Positions 25,791 through 37,364 of a stretch of 64,000 bases of DNA are shown piece by piece. The notes beneath the pieces were generated by a model. It was not told the DNA's origin, searched no databases, and was given only the letters and a program-made list of their open reading frames with translations. Location: positions 186,001 through 250,000 of the forward strand of contig NZ_MDEQ02000010.1 in assembly GCF_001883705.2 (NCBI RefSeq), given 5' to 3'. How positions within the stretch are numbered: the stretch's first letter is position 1; each line of letters starts with the position of its first letter. The translations under genes were made by a program, and so were the position numbers. The DNA is from Burkholderia catarinensis (GTDB taxonomy: Bacteria > Pseudomonadota > Gammaproteobacteria > Burkholderiales > Burkholderiaceae).

Positions 25791-26873
25791 ATGAAGAAAG
25801 CTTTGGTCGCGGCCGCGCTGATGGCTGCTGGGGTGGTGACGGCGCACGCGCAGAGCAGCGTCACGCTGTATGGCCGCCTGGATGCAGGCCTTGAGTACCT
25901 GAACGGCCTGCAAAACGGCCACCAAGTGCGCGCGGAAAGCGGCGACTGGGGCACGAGCCTGTGGGGCTTGAAGGGCAGCGAGGACATCGGCGGCGGCAAC
26001 AAGGTCCTGTTCCACCTCGAAGGCGCGTTCAACACGATGACGGGCGGGCTCGGCACGAGCGGCTCGATCTGGGATCGTTTCGCGACGGTCGGCATCTCGA
26101 ACGACAACTACGGTACGCTGCTGTTGGGTCGCGAGCTCGCGATCGCCAACGGCGTGTGGGACTTCGACCCGTTCGGCCAGTCGGCCTGGTCGACCGCATC
26201 GCTGGTGCGCGGCCGCAACTGGAACAAGACCAGCAACAACGTTTCGTACCAGTCGCCGCAGTTCTACGGCCTCGACTTCTACGGCCAGTTCTCGTTCTCG
26301 AACTCGACCAGCTTCAACGGCAACACGACGGCCGGCCAACCGGGTCGCGCAATGGGCGGTCAGGTCACCTATACGAACTCGCTGTTCCAGTTGCGCGGCA
26401 TCTACGACGAAACGCGCGACAGCAGCGGCCGCTTCTCGGACGTGTTCAACTACTCGCGTGAATACTTCGCGGGCGTGAACGTGTTCCTGGGCCAGTTCAA
26501 GGTGCAGGCGGCCTACCAGGCATCGCGCGCGGACGGCAGCGGCGGCCCGGCAGTGAACGCCGGCATCACCGGCACCCAGCAGGTCTGGGGCGGCGTGACG
26601 TGGCAAGCGACGCCGGCAGCGGCGCTGATCGCGGCCGCTTATCACGTGAACGCGAACCACGGCGGCGGCAACGCGAACATCTACACGGTCGGCGGCTCGT
26701 ACAACATCTCGAAGCGCACGCTGTTCGATCTGCAGGTCGCAACGGTGCGCAACAGCAAGAACGCGAACTTCGGCCTGAACGCGAACGGCGCAGGTACGGC
26801 CGTGTCGACGGGCAACCCGAACCCGGGCGGCAGCCAGACCGGCGTCTACGCCGGCATCCAGCACCTGTTCTGA
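25791..26873 (+). CDS. Outer-membrane porin (OpcP/Omp38 family)
   Basis: 360-residue trimeric general porin of the beta-proteobacterial type. Signal peptide MKKALVAAALMAAGVVTAHA, first strand SSVTLYGRLDAGLEYL, LWGLKGSEDIGGGNKVLFHLEGAF, and LLLGRELAIANGVWDFDPF. It ends in Phe (GIQHLF), the signal for outer-membrane insertion. Three consecutive in-frame start options (25779, 25788, 25791) sit around GGAGGAG; the last fits the signal peptide best. Strong terminator downstream. Confidence 0.93.
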   Translation: MKKALVAAALMAAGVVTAHAQSSVTLYGRLDAGLEYLNGLQNGHQVRAESGDWGTSLWGLKGSEDIGGGNKVLFHLEGAFNTMTGGLGTSGSIWDRFATVGISNDNYGTLLLGRELAIANGVWDFDPFGQSAWSTASLVRGRNWNKTSNNVSYQSPQFYGLDFYGQFSFSNSTSFNGNTTAGQPGRAMGGQVTYTNSLFQLRGIYDETRDSSGRFSDVFNYSREYFAGVNVFLGQFKVQAAYQASRADGSGGPAVNAGITGTQQVWGGVTWQATPAAALIAAAYHVNANHGGGNANIYTVGGSYNISKRTLFDLQVATVRNSKNANFGLNANGAGTAVSTGNPNPGGSQTGVYAGIQHLF

Positions 26874-26934
26874 TCAGGCGCCGTCCAAAGAACGATTCGA
26901 CAACACTTTCCACGCTGCTGCGAGAGGCGCGTAT

Positions 26935-26973
26935 CGGTGCGGTACCCAACCGGGTATCGCACCGTTTTTTATT
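26935..26973. terminator. Intrinsic terminator after the porin gene
   Basis: CGGTGCG at 26935-26941 pairs with CGCACCG at 26958-26964, with inner pairing TACCC/GGGTA and six T's afterwards. Confidence 0.85.
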
Positions 26974-27013
26974 GGCGGGCCGGCTTCGCGCGGCCTTCAG
27001 CCGAATGCGGTGC

Positions 27014-29142
<2,129 letters not shown>

Positions 29143-29251
29143 GGCGGGATTGGCGCAGCCCGGCGGCGCGCCCTGAACGGCTGACGAAATCGTCCCCGGT
29201 GCGGGCCACGGCGGCACGCATCCGGCGACATCCAACGGTACGGATTCACGC

Positions 29252-30430
29252 TTGAAACACGAACGCATCGATTATCGCACGGGCATCCTGTCGTCCCCCG
29301 CCGAGGTGCCGGCCGACGAATGGAACGCGCTGCTCGCGCGCGACGCGCAGCCGACGCCGTTCCTGCGCCACGAATTCCTCGACGCGCTGCACGTCGCGCG
29401 CTGCGCGGTCGACGATACCGGCTGGTCGCCGCACTTCGTCACGCTGACCGACCCGCGCACGGGCCGTCTCGCGGCTGCCGCACCCGTCTACGCGAAGCAG
29501 CATTCGTACGGCGAATACGTGTTCGACTGGGCGTGGGCCGACGCGTACCAGCGCAACGACCTGCCCTACTATCCGAAGCTGCTGTGCGCGGTGCCGTTCA
29601 CGCCCGTGCAGGGCACGCGCCTGCTCGCGGCCGACGACGACGCGCGCCGCCGGCTCGCGGCCACGCTGCTCGCATTCGCCGAGCAGAGCGACGTGTCGTC
29701 GCTGCACGTGCTGTTCCCGACCGGCGACGAAGCGGGGCTCCTCGAGTCGATGGGAATGATGCTGCGCGAAGGCGTGCAGTTCCACTGGATCAACGACGGC
29801 TTCCGCCACTTCGACGATTTCCTCGCCACGCTCGAGCAGAAGAAGCGCAAGAACATCCGCGCGGAGCGACGCAAGGTGCACGACGCGGGCGTGACATTCC
29901 GGCGGCTCACCGGCGACCGGATCACCGACGCCGACTGGCGCTTCTTCTCGCGCTGCTACCGGCAGACCTACCGCGAGCACTATTCGAGCCCGTACCTGAA
30001 CCTCGACTTCTTCCGCACGATCGGCGCGACGATGCCCGAGAACCTGCTGCTCGTGATCGCGGAAGCCGACGGCCGGCCGATCGCGAGCGCGCTCGCCGTG
30101 TACCGGCGCGGCGAGCACGGCGGCGGCACGCTGTACGGCCGCTACTGGGGTGCGATCGAGCACGTGCCCTGCCTGCATTTCGAAACGGCGTACTACCAGT
30201 TGCTCGAATTCTGCATCGAGGCCGGGCTCGATACGTTCGAAGGCGGCGCGCAGGGCGAACACAAGCTCGCGCGCGGCTTCCTGCCGACCGTCACGCACTC
30301 CGCGCACTGGCTCGCGCACCCGGCGTTTTCCGATGCGGTCGCGCGCTTTCTCGAACGCGAGACCGAGCATATCCACGCGTACGTCGACGAGCTGCGCGAA
30401 CACGATCCGTTCCGGCGCGGCACCGAGTAG
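29252..30430 (+). CDS. GNAT-superfamily protein of the FemAB/peptidogalycan type (DUF482-like)
   Basis: 392-residue cytoplasmic protein of the group annotated as GNAT N-acetyltransferases related to FemAB. Recognisable are TPFLRHEFLDALH, ADAYQRNDLPYYPKLLCAVPFTPV, FLATLEQKKRKNIRAERRKV and EGGAQGEHKLARGFLPT. The only plausible start is TTG at 29252, without a clear ribosome site. Divergent from nadE (about 110 bases apart). Substrate unknown. Confidence 0.85.
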   Translation: MKHERIDYRTGILSSPAEVPADEWNALLARDAQPTPFLRHEFLDALHVARCAVDDTGWSPHFVTLTDPRTGRLAAAAPVYAKQHSYGEYVFDWAWADAYQRNDLPYYPKLLCAVPFTPVQGTRLLAADDDARRRLAATLLAFAEQSDVSSLHVLFPTGDEAGLLESMGMMLREGVQFHWINDGFRHFDDFLATLEQKKRKNIRAERRKVHDAGVTFRRLTGDRITDADWRFFSRCYRQTYREHYSSPYLNLDFFRTIGATMPENLLLVIAEADGRPIASALAVYRRGEHGGGTLYGRYWGAIEHVPCLHFETAYYQLLEFCIEAGLDTFEGGAQGEHKLARGFLPTVTHSAHWLAHPAFSDAVARFLERETEHIHAYVDELREHDPFRRGTE

Positions 30431-30499
30431 CGTCGGCACGCATGCCGGCACGCGGCGGGACCCGGCCCGGCCCCGCCGCATGCCGCACTGCCGTCCGGC

Positions 30500-32758
30500 T
30501 CAGTGCGCGGCGAGCGTCACCGCCCGCGACAACGCCTGCGGATCGCGCGACGACGCCGCGGCCGACAGCACGTAGCTGCCCGCGCCGATCCGCCACGCAT
30601 GCGCAGTCGCATCCCAGACCGCGAAGCGCTGCGCGGGCACCGCGACGCTGACGGTGCGCGCCTCGCCCGGCTGCAGCGCGACCTTGGTCCAGCCGACGAG
30701 CCGCTTCGGCGGCTCGCCGAGCGAGGCGGGCAGCGCCGCGTAGATCTGCACCGTTTGCACGCCGGCTCGCGCGCCCGTGTTCGTCACCGTCACGCCGACC
30801 GTCACGTTGCCCGATGCATCGGCCTGCGCGGTCATCCCGGAAAGCGCATACGTCGTGTACGACAGCCCATGGCCGAACGGGAACAGCGGCTCGATCGCCT
30901 TCGCGTCGAACCAGCGATAGCCGTATGCGAGGCCCTCCGCATAGACGGTCTGCGCGTTCGCCGGATCGATCGCCTGCTGCGGCAGGTCGGCCTCCTGCCT
31001 CGGGAACGTCAGCGGCAGCCGGCCCGACGGGTTCGCGTCGCCGAACAGCAGGTCGGCGATCGCCTGGCCGCCCTGCGCACCCGGATACCACGCGTCGAGC
31101 ACGCCATGCACGTTCGCGAGCCACGGCATCAGCACGGGGCTGCCGTTCTCGAGCACGACGATCACGCGCTTCGCCTTCGCCGCGACCGCGGCAATCAGCG
31201 CGTTCTGGTCGTATTGCTGGTTGTACGGGTCGGCCTTCGCATCGGGCAACGACAGGCTCGCAAGGTCGAGCCCTTCCGTCTGCCACTGCGTCGCGAACAC
31301 GATCGCGACATCGGCCTGCGCGGCCGCGGTCGCGGCGGCACTCGCGTCGGTCCCGTCGAGATAGCTGACCGACGCGTTCGGCGCCTTCGCGCGGATCGCC
31401 GCGAGCGGCGCGGACTTGTACCAGGTCGCGCAGCCGCCGAACAGCGTGTCGGGCGGTTGCTGGCAGGTCGTCACCGCATTGCCGTCGATCGCCGGCACCG
31501 CGCCCGAGCCGCCGCCCGACAGCACACCCGCGTCCGCATGCCCGCCGATCACGACGACCGACTTGAGCGCGCCGGCCGCCAGCGGCAGCACGGGCTGCGC
31601 ATCGCCCGGCGCGGCCGCGTTCTTCAGCAGCACCGCGGATTGCCGCGCGATCGCGAGCGCATCGGCATTGCCGGCCGCTTCGTCGATCGCGCCGCCCGGC
31701 TTCGGCGGCGCGTCCATCACGCCGATGCGGATCAACGTGCGCAGCTTGCGCTGCACCATGTCGTTCAGCCGCGCGGCCGACACGCTGCCGGCCTGCAGCG
31801 CCGCGCGCAGCTTCGTGTTGAAGTACGACCCGAGCGGCGAGTTGCCGTCGTCGGCCGCGCCCGGCTGTTCCTCGTCGAGCCCCGCCTGCACGGCCGCGAC
31901 CGTCGAATGCGTCGCGCCCCAGTCCGACTGCACGACGCCCTTGAAACCCCACTCGTTCTTCAGCACCGTCGTCAGCAGATACGGGTTCTCGCACGCATAC
32001 ACGCCGTTCAGCTTGTTGTACGAGCACATCACGTTGCCCGGCTGGCCGTCCTTCACGCCGATCTCGAACGCGAGCAGTTCGGCCTCGCGCATGGTCCGCT
32101 CGTCGACGACCGAATCGATCGTCATCCGGTTGGTTTCCTGGTCGTTGAACGCGAGATGCTTGATCGTCGCGATCACCTTCTGCGCCTGCGTCCCCTGCGT
32201 GCGTGCGGCGCTCAGCGTGCCCGCGAGCACCGGATCCTCGCCCATGTATTCGAACGTGCGGCCGTTGCGCGGCTCGCGCGCGAGGTTCACGCCGCCGCCG
32301 AGCCCTTCCGCGAAACCGAGCGCGCGCAATTCAAGCGCGATGCGCGTGCCGTAGGTGCCCGCGAGCGCCGTGTCCCACGTCGCCGCGAGCGCGACCGGCG
32401 CGGGCAGCGCGGTCACGCGCGCATTCTTCACGTTCACGCCGCCCGCCGAATCGGCGCTGCTGACGGCCGGAATGCCGAGCCGCGGCACGCCGGGGATGTA
32501 GCTCGCGCCGTTCAGCGCATCGGCCGGAAACGGGCCGCCCAGGTCTAGCGCCGGCAGGCCCGTGCCGTGCACGAGCTGCAGTTTCTCGTCGGTCGTCAGT
32601 TGCGCGACGAGCGCGGCCGCGCGCTGGTCGGCCGCCGCATCGGGGTCGGCCGGCGCGGTCGGGCCCGCGTGGATGTCGTCGCCGCCGCACGACGCGAGCA
32701 GCACCGTGAGCATGCATGCGCACGCAATCGTCGAACACCGGAACAGCGAAGTTTTCAT
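30500..32758 (-). CDS. Glycoside hydrolase family 3 beta-glucosidase-like lipoprotein
   Basis: 752-residue exported beta-glycosidase. The signal peptide ends in a lipobox (LLASC, Cys24), so it is a lipoprotein. The GH3 N-terminal domain has KHLAFNDQETNR, and the catalytic nucleophile is Asp279 in VVQSDWGATHS. The C-terminal GH3 domain and a fibronectin-III-like end (NTGARAGVQTVQIY) follow. It should release glucose or related sugars from beta-linked oligosaccharides at the envelope. GGAGG lies before the ATG. Divergent from an AraC regulator 151 bases away. Confidence 0.92.
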   Translation of the reverse strand: MKTSLFRCSTIACACMLTVLLASCGGDDIHAGPTAPADPDAAADQRAAALVAQLTTDEKLQLVHGTGLPALDLGGPFPADALNGASYIPGVPRLGIPAVSSADSAGGVNVKNARVTALPAPVALAATWDTALAGTYGTRIALELRALGFAEGLGGGVNLAREPRNGRTFEYMGEDPVLAGTLSAARTQGTQAQKVIATIKHLAFNDQETNRMTIDSVVDERTMREAELLAFEIGVKDGQPGNVMCSYNKLNGVYACENPYLLTTVLKNEWGFKGVVQSDWGATHSTVAAVQAGLDEEQPGAADDGNSPLGSYFNTKLRAALQAGSVSAARLNDMVQRKLRTLIRIGVMDAPPKPGGAIDEAAGNADALAIARQSAVLLKNAAAPGDAQPVLPLAAGALKSVVVIGGHADAGVLSGGGSGAVPAIDGNAVTTCQQPPDTLFGGCATWYKSAPLAAIRAKAPNASVSYLDGTDASAAATAAAQADVAIVFATQWQTEGLDLASLSLPDAKADPYNQQYDQNALIAAVAAKAKRVIVVLENGSPVLMPWLANVHGVLDAWYPGAQGGQAIADLLFGDANPSGRLPLTFPRQEADLPQQAIDPANAQTVYAEGLAYGYRWFDAKAIEPLFPFGHGLSYTTYALSGMTAQADASGNVTVGVTVTNTGARAGVQTVQIYAALPASLGEPPKRLVGWTKVALQPGEARTVSVAVPAQRFAVWDATAHAWRIGAGSYVLSAAASSRDPQALSRAVTLAAH

Positions 32759-32909
32759 TGATCCTCCAGAATCGTTCTGTTGTACTTGTCGCCACACTCC
32801 AGCGTCCGAGTCTAAGAATCGACCGGTCACCACGCTTGACCGGCAGGAGCATGCGTTGACCTCTCGCAGCGGGGACAAACCCGAACGGCATGACGACAGG
32901 GAGACAGAC

Positions 32910-33944
32910 ATGGAGTTGCAACAGAAATCGGTATCCGTCCGGATCTACCGCTGGCTGTGCGAAGACGCGCGCGCGAACGGCATCGATCTCGCGCCGCTTT
33001 ACGAGACGCTCGGCCTCGGGCCCGCCGAACTCGCCGACGACACGCGCCGCATCGCGGGCGACCGGCACGTCGCCGCGATGCGGCTGACGAGCGGCTGGCC
33101 GTTGTCGTGGCATCGGCCGCCGCCGCAGGTCATGCCGTGGCTCGTGCCGTTTCCTGAACTCGCGGGCGTCACGTGCAACGCGGCGACGCTGCGCGACGCG
33201 CTGCACGGCTATCTGCGCTATCGCGAACTGATCGGCAATGTCGACTGGGTCTTCGCGCACGAGAACGGCGACGCGATCGCGCTCGAGTATGTGAACGAAG
33301 GAGACGGGCTGCACGCGGGCAGTGCATTCGCGAACCTCACGATCCTCGCGGCGCTCGCGCGCCTGTACGATCCGCACGTGCGCATCGACGCCGCCGAGTT
33401 CGCCGGCCGCGCGTTCGCCCCCGCTGCCGCACTGGGCGACATGCTCGGCGCACCGGTGTCGTTCGATGCCGCGCACAACCGCCTCGTGCTGCGCTCCGTG
33501 CGCTTCGACACGCCGTTCGAGCGCTACAACGCGCCGCTCGCCGGCATCCAGCGTCATGCGGCCGACGCCGCGCGCGAGCGCGTGCGGGCACGCTCGACGT
33601 TCGGCTCGTCGGTCGAGCAATGCGTGCGCGACTGGCTGCGTACCTCCGACGACGCCGACGTGCCGGCCGACACGCTGATGCAGCACGTGTGCACGCACTT
33701 CGCGATGTCGCGCTGGACGCTGCGCCGGCGGCTGCATCGCGAAGCCGTCGGTTTTCACGCGCTCGTCGCGCAGGCGCGGCTCGGCGAAGCGCGCGACCTG
33801 CTGCTGAATACGCAATTGCCGATCGGCGAGATCGGCGTGCGCGTCGGCTTCCGTTCGACGAGCGCGTTCACGCGCTTCTTCACGCGCGAACTCGGCGCGG
33901 CGCCGAGCCGCTTTCGCGACGGGCACGGCGATCGGTGGCGTTGA
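32910..33944 (+). CDS. AraC-family transcriptional regulator
   Basis: 344 residues. An N-terminal effector domain of the OruR/ArgR-like AraC subgroup (QQKSVSVRIYRWLCEDARANGIDLAPLYETLGL) is followed by the C-terminal double helix-turn-helix (FAMSRWTLRRRLHREAVGFHALV; LPIGEIGVRVGFRSTSAFTRFFTRELGAAPSRFR). The start follows GGGAG. Divergent from the GH3 gene, its likely target (inference). Confidence 0.9.
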   Translation: MELQQKSVSVRIYRWLCEDARANGIDLAPLYETLGLGPAELADDTRRIAGDRHVAAMRLTSGWPLSWHRPPPQVMPWLVPFPELAGVTCNAATLRDALHGYLRYRELIGNVDWVFAHENGDAIALEYVNEGDGLHAGSAFANLTILAALARLYDPHVRIDAAEFAGRAFAPAAALGDMLGAPVSFDAAHNRLVLRSVRFDTPFERYNAPLAGIQRHAADAARERVRARSTFGSSVEQCVRDWLRTSDDADVPADTLMQHVCTHFAMSRWTLRRRLHREAVGFHALVAQARLGEARDLLLNTQLPIGEIGVRVGFRSTSAFTRFFTRELGAAPSRFRDGHGDRWR

Positions 33945-33993
33945 CGCGCGTTTTTTCTGAGACACTGGCGGCTTCGCCTCCCGCCGCCCTGCC

Positions 33994-34854
33994 ATGTCCT
34001 GGTTTCTGTATCTGATCGAATGCGCCGACGACAGCGTCTACACGGGCATCACGACCGATGTTGCCGCGCGCTTCGACGAACACGCGGCCGGCAAGGGCGC
34101 GCGCTACACGCGCTCGCGCAAGCCGCGCACGGTGCTCGCGTCGTTTCCGCTGCCCGACCGGTCGAGCGCGTCGCGCGCCGAATACTGGGTGAAGCGCCTC
34201 ACGGCCGCGCAAAAGCGCGAACTGGCGGCCGGGTCGCGGACGCTGGAATCGGTGCTGCCGGCCGTGACGATGCTCGACGGGAGCGGCGATATGGCCGATT
34301 CGCCGGCGCGCACGCGCGGGCGGAAGAAGGCGAAGGCAAAGGCGGAGAACATCGACAACGCGAAGAAGACGGCTGGAACGGAAGAGGTTGTCGCAAAGGT
34401 CGCGAAGGTCGCGAAGGTCGAAAAGGCCGGGAAAGTCAGGAAAGCCGGCAAACCCGCGAAGACCGCAAAGACCCGGCAAGCCGCCCGGACTCCAAACGCG
34501 GCAAAGGCCGCACCGGTCGCGAAACGCGCGGAGGCCGACGGCGCCGCGGTCGCGAAAAAGGTCTCGGCGCGCGCCACGCCGGCCCAAAAAAACACGCCGT
34601 CTGCAGCCCCCGCTTCGAAAAGGAAAGCACCGGTATCAAGCGGCAAGCCCGTCGCGAACGAACGCGAGGCCGCCGCTTCCGCACCGGGCCGCCGCCGTCC
34701 GCCTGCCACGAAAGCCGCCGAAGCCGCCGCTGTCTCCGTTGCCCCTCGTCGCGCAAAACGCGCGAAGGACGCGCCGGACACCACCGCGCCGCCCGCTTCC
34801 GCCTCCGCACGCAAGAAAAACGCGCGCGCAAAACAAAACCGCGCGGCCTCCTGA
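33994..34854 (+). CDS. GIY-YIG nuclease-domain protein with histone H1-like basic tail
   Basis: 286 residues. The first 85 or so form a YhbQ/UvrC-like GIY-YIG domain: WFLYLIECADDSVYTGITTDVAARFDEH, with the catalytic Arg (AARFDEH) and Glu (ASRAEYWVKRL). About 190 residues of Lys/Ala/Pro/Arg-rich low-complexity sequence follow (repeats of AKVAKV, KAGK, PAKTAK) like eukaryotic histone H1 tails. Single-domain relatives are about 100 residues, so the tail is an unusual addition that should bind DNA electrostatically. The tail DNA contains 9-base near-repeats (GTCGCGAAG). Confidence 0.88.
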   Translation: MSWFLYLIECADDSVYTGITTDVAARFDEHAAGKGARYTRSRKPRTVLASFPLPDRSSASRAEYWVKRLTAAQKRELAAGSRTLESVLPAVTMLDGSGDMADSPARTRGRKKAKAKAENIDNAKKTAGTEEVVAKVAKVAKVEKAGKVRKAGKPAKTAKTRQAARTPNAAKAAPVAKRAEADGAAVAKKVSARATPAQKNTPSAAPASKRKAPVSSGKPVANEREAAASAPGRRRPPATKAAEAAAVSVAPRRAKRAKDAPDTTAPPASASARKKNARAKQNRAAS

Positions 34855-34871
34855 GGAGACACGCGCGGTTT
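34836..34871. terminator. Hairpin overlapping the stop of the GIY-YIG gene
   Basis: AAACCGCGCG at 34836-34845 pairs with CGCGCGGTTT at 34862-34871; the inner sequence CTCCTGAGGAG pairs too. Only three T's (or A's on the other strand) flank it, so it is a weak bidirectional terminator between convergent genes. Confidence 0.6.
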
Positions 34872-34908
34872 GCGTTGCGCACGAACCGGCCGCCGGCCGG
34901 TGCGCCGC

Positions 34909-35436
34909 TTACTTCTTGTAGTTCGCGGCGCCGTCGGTGATTTCCTTGTGCGCGGCTTCGATGCCGGCCCAGCCTTCGACCTTCACCCACTTGCCCTTCT
35001 CGAGCGCCTTGTATTGCTCGAAGAAGTGCTTGATCTGGTCCTTCAGGTACTCGGGCACGTCGTCGATCGACTTCAGGTTCGCCGTCATCGGGCAGACCTT
35101 GTCGTGCGGCACGGCGACCAGCTTCGCGTCGACACCCGACTCGTCGGTCATCTGCAGCATGCCGAGCACGCGCGAACGCACGATCGAGCCGGCCAGCAGC
35201 GGGAACGGCGTGATCACCAGCACGTCGACCGGATCGCCGTCGCCCGACAGCGTCTGCGGGATGTAGCCGTAGTTCACCGGATAGCGCATGCCCGTGCCGA
35301 TGAAACGGTCGACGACGAGAAGGCCCAGTTCCTTGTCCGCCTCGTACTTCACCGGATCGCTTTGCGCGGGAATCTCGATGATCACGTTGAAATCTTGCGG
35401 CAGGTCCTTGCCGGCCGGAACATGATTGAAGCTCAT
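34909..35436 (-). CDS. ppa: Inorganic pyrophosphatase
   Basis: 175-residue family I soluble pyrophosphatase that hydrolyses PPi in the cytoplasm. Motifs: [41 protein letters not shown] (the DXDPXD metal site) and [21 protein letters not shown]. Length matches the family. The upstream 400 bases contain an array of palindromes. Confidence 0.95.
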   Translation of the reverse strand: MSFNHVPAGKDLPQDFNVIIEIPAQSDPVKYEADKELGLLVVDRFIGTGMRYPVNYGYIPQTLSGDGDPVDVLVITPFPLLAGSIVRSRVLGMLQMTDESGVDAKLVAVPHDKVCPMTANLKSIDDVPEYLKDQIKHFFEQYKALEKGKWVKVEGWAGIEAAHKEITDGAANYKK

Positions 35437-35618
35437 GAGCACTCTCTGTAGGTCGATGGGAATTCGGGACAGGGCGCCGCGGCCGATGCACCGCCGCGGG
35501 CGTCCCCCAAGGGAATGCGCCATTATAGCCAATCGATCGGTGGCGTCCGGATGACGATCGGCGCGATAATCGTTCCGGATGTCCGGCCATCGAACCGTCG
35601 GCCGCGTTATATGGAATC

Positions 35619-35829
35619 GGCGTCGGCGCTGAAGCGCCGTCGCCGGTCGACCGCGAAGCATGGGATCAGAGCAAGCGCTGGTAGACCGCAAAGCATGGGA
35701 CCCGAGTAAGCGCTAAAGCGCTAACTCGGGATCGACCGCCGTGGGGATGGAGTAAGCGCTGAAGCGCTAACTCCGTCCAACCACGCCATGGGACCCGAGT
35801 AAGCGCTAAAGCGCTAACTCGGGATCGAC
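35619..35829. repeat. Array of four palindromic elements upstream of the aldehyde dehydrogenase operon
   Basis: The 403-base gap between ppa and the dehydrogenase gene holds no gene but four palindromes. They are 35619-35644 (GGCGTCGGCGCT plus its mirror), 35701-35730, 35749-35774 and 35794-35823, with a half-site around 35674. The second and fourth are identical over 43 bases, including flanks (35694-35736, 35787-35829). Each core consists of paired AGCGCT boxes flanked by CCCGAGT/ACTCGGG or GGAGT/ACTCC arms. The last three are spaced 46-47 bases apart. They could be repeated regulator sites or a genome-wide REP-like element. Confidence 0.85.
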
Positions 35830-35839
35830 AGGAGCAGGC

Positions 35840-37279
35840 ATGGAAGAGGCGAAGCACTTCATCGCGGGCGAATGGACGTTGCCCGCGCAACTGGAAACGA
35901 TCGCGGTCGTCGATCCGTCCGACGGCCAGCCGTTCGCGACGATCGCGCGCGGCACCGCGCCCGACATCGAGCGCGCGGTCGCCGCGGCCCGCGACGCATT
36001 CGCGGGCGCCTGGGGCGCGGCAAGCGCCGCCGAGCGCGGCCGCGTGCTGATGCGGCTGTCGGCGCGCGTGGCCGATTCCGTCGAGGAACTCGCCGCGATC
36101 GAGGCGCGCGACACCGGCAAGCCGCTGAAGCAGGCACGCGCCGACGCGGCCGCACTCGCACGCTACTTCGAGTTCTACGCGGGCGCCGCCGACAAGCTGC
36201 ATGGCGAAACCCTCCCCTATCAGGCCGGCTACACGGTGCTGACGGTGCGCGAGCCGCACGGCGTCACGGGCCACATCGTGCCGTGGAACTACCCGATGCA
36301 GATCTTCGGGCGCAGCGTCGGCGCGGCGCTCGCGGCCGGCAACGCATGCGTCGTCAAGCCGGCCGAGGATGCATGCCTGTCCGTGCTGCGCGTCGCCGAG
36401 CTGGCCGCCGAGGTGGGGCTGCCAGCCGGCGCGCTCAACATCGTCACCGGCTACGGCCATGAAGCCGGCGCCGCGCTCGCACGCCATCCGGGCATCGACC
36501 ACATCTCGTTTACGGGTTCGCCGGCAACCGGCAAGCTCGTCACGCAGATGGCGGCCGAGAACCACGTGCCCGTCACGCTCGAACTCGGCGGCAAGTCGCC
36601 GCAGATCGTATTCGCCGACGCCGATCTCGAAGCGGCGCTGCCCGTGCTCGTGTCGGCGATCGTGCAGAACGGCGGGCAAACCTGCTCCGCCGGCAGCCGC
36701 GTGCTGATCGAGCGCGCGGTATACGAGCCGCTCGTCGAGCGCCTCGCCACCGCGTTCAACGGGCTGCGCGTCGGCCCGAGCCGCGCCGACCTCGACTGCG
36801 GCCCGCTGATCAATGCGAAGCAGCAGCAGCGCGTGTGGGATTTCCTGTCCGATGCGCAGCACGACGGCATTCCGATGGCCGCGCACGGGCAGGTCGTCGC
36901 CGACGCGCCCGAAAGCGGCTTCTACCAGGCGCCCGCGCTGTTGCGCGACGTGCCGCCGTCGCACCGGCTCGCGCAGGAGGAAGTATTCGGCCCCGTGCTC
37001 GCCGCGATGCGTTTCGTCGACGAAGACGAAGCGGTCGCGCTTGCGAACGGCACGCCGTACGGCCTCGTCGCGGGCATCTGGACGCGCGACGGCTCACGTC
37101 AGATGCGTCTCGCGCGGCGCCTGCGCGCGGGCCAGGTGTTCATCAACAACTACGGCGCGGGCGGCGGCGTCGAACTGCCGTTCGGCGGCGTCGGCCACTC
37201 GGGCCATGGCCGCGAGAAAGGCTTCGAGGCACTGTACGGCTTCACCGCGCTGAAGACGATCGCGATCCGGCACGGCTGA
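35840..37279 (+). CDS. NAD(P)-dependent aldehyde dehydrogenase
   Basis: 479-residue ALDH-superfamily enzyme oxidising an aldehyde to an acid. The general base Glu is in TLELGGKSP and the catalytic Cys in NGGQTCSAGSR. PWNYPMQ and SFTGSPATGK mark the cofactor site. AGGAG precedes the ATG. First gene of an apparent operon with an SDR dehydrogenase (85-base gap) and an MFS transporter (128-base gap), suggesting catabolism of an imported alcohol, sugar or acid. Substrate not determinable. Confidence 0.92.
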   Translation: MEEAKHFIAGEWTLPAQLETIAVVDPSDGQPFATIARGTAPDIERAVAAARDAFAGAWGAASAAERGRVLMRLSARVADSVEELAAIEARDTGKPLKQARADAAALARYFEFYAGAADKLHGETLPYQAGYTVLTVREPHGVTGHIVPWNYPMQIFGRSVGAALAAGNACVVKPAEDACLSVLRVAELAAEVGLPAGALNIVTGYGHEAGAALARHPGIDHISFTGSPATGKLVTQMAAENHVPVTLELGGKSPQIVFADADLEAALPVLVSAIVQNGGQTCSAGSRVLIERAVYEPLVERLATAFNGLRVGPSRADLDCGPLINAKQQQRVWDFLSDAQHDGIPMAAHGQVVADAPESGFYQAPALLRDVPPSHRLAQEEVFGPVLAAMRFVDEDEAVALANGTPYGLVAGIWTRDGSRQMRLARRLRAGQVFINNYGAGGGVELPFGGVGHSGHGREKGFEALYGFTALKTIAIRHG

Positions 37280-37364
37280 GCGCGCGGCACGCGAAACACG
37301 GCCGGCAGCGCCCGGCCGCGTGTCGAAGCACGACGACTCTCATATCCAGCACAGGAGACACACC

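Noticed and set aside
35619..35829. CRISPR array
   Set aside because: The repeats are palindromic operator-like units with similar rather than unique intervening sequence, only four copies, and no cas genes.
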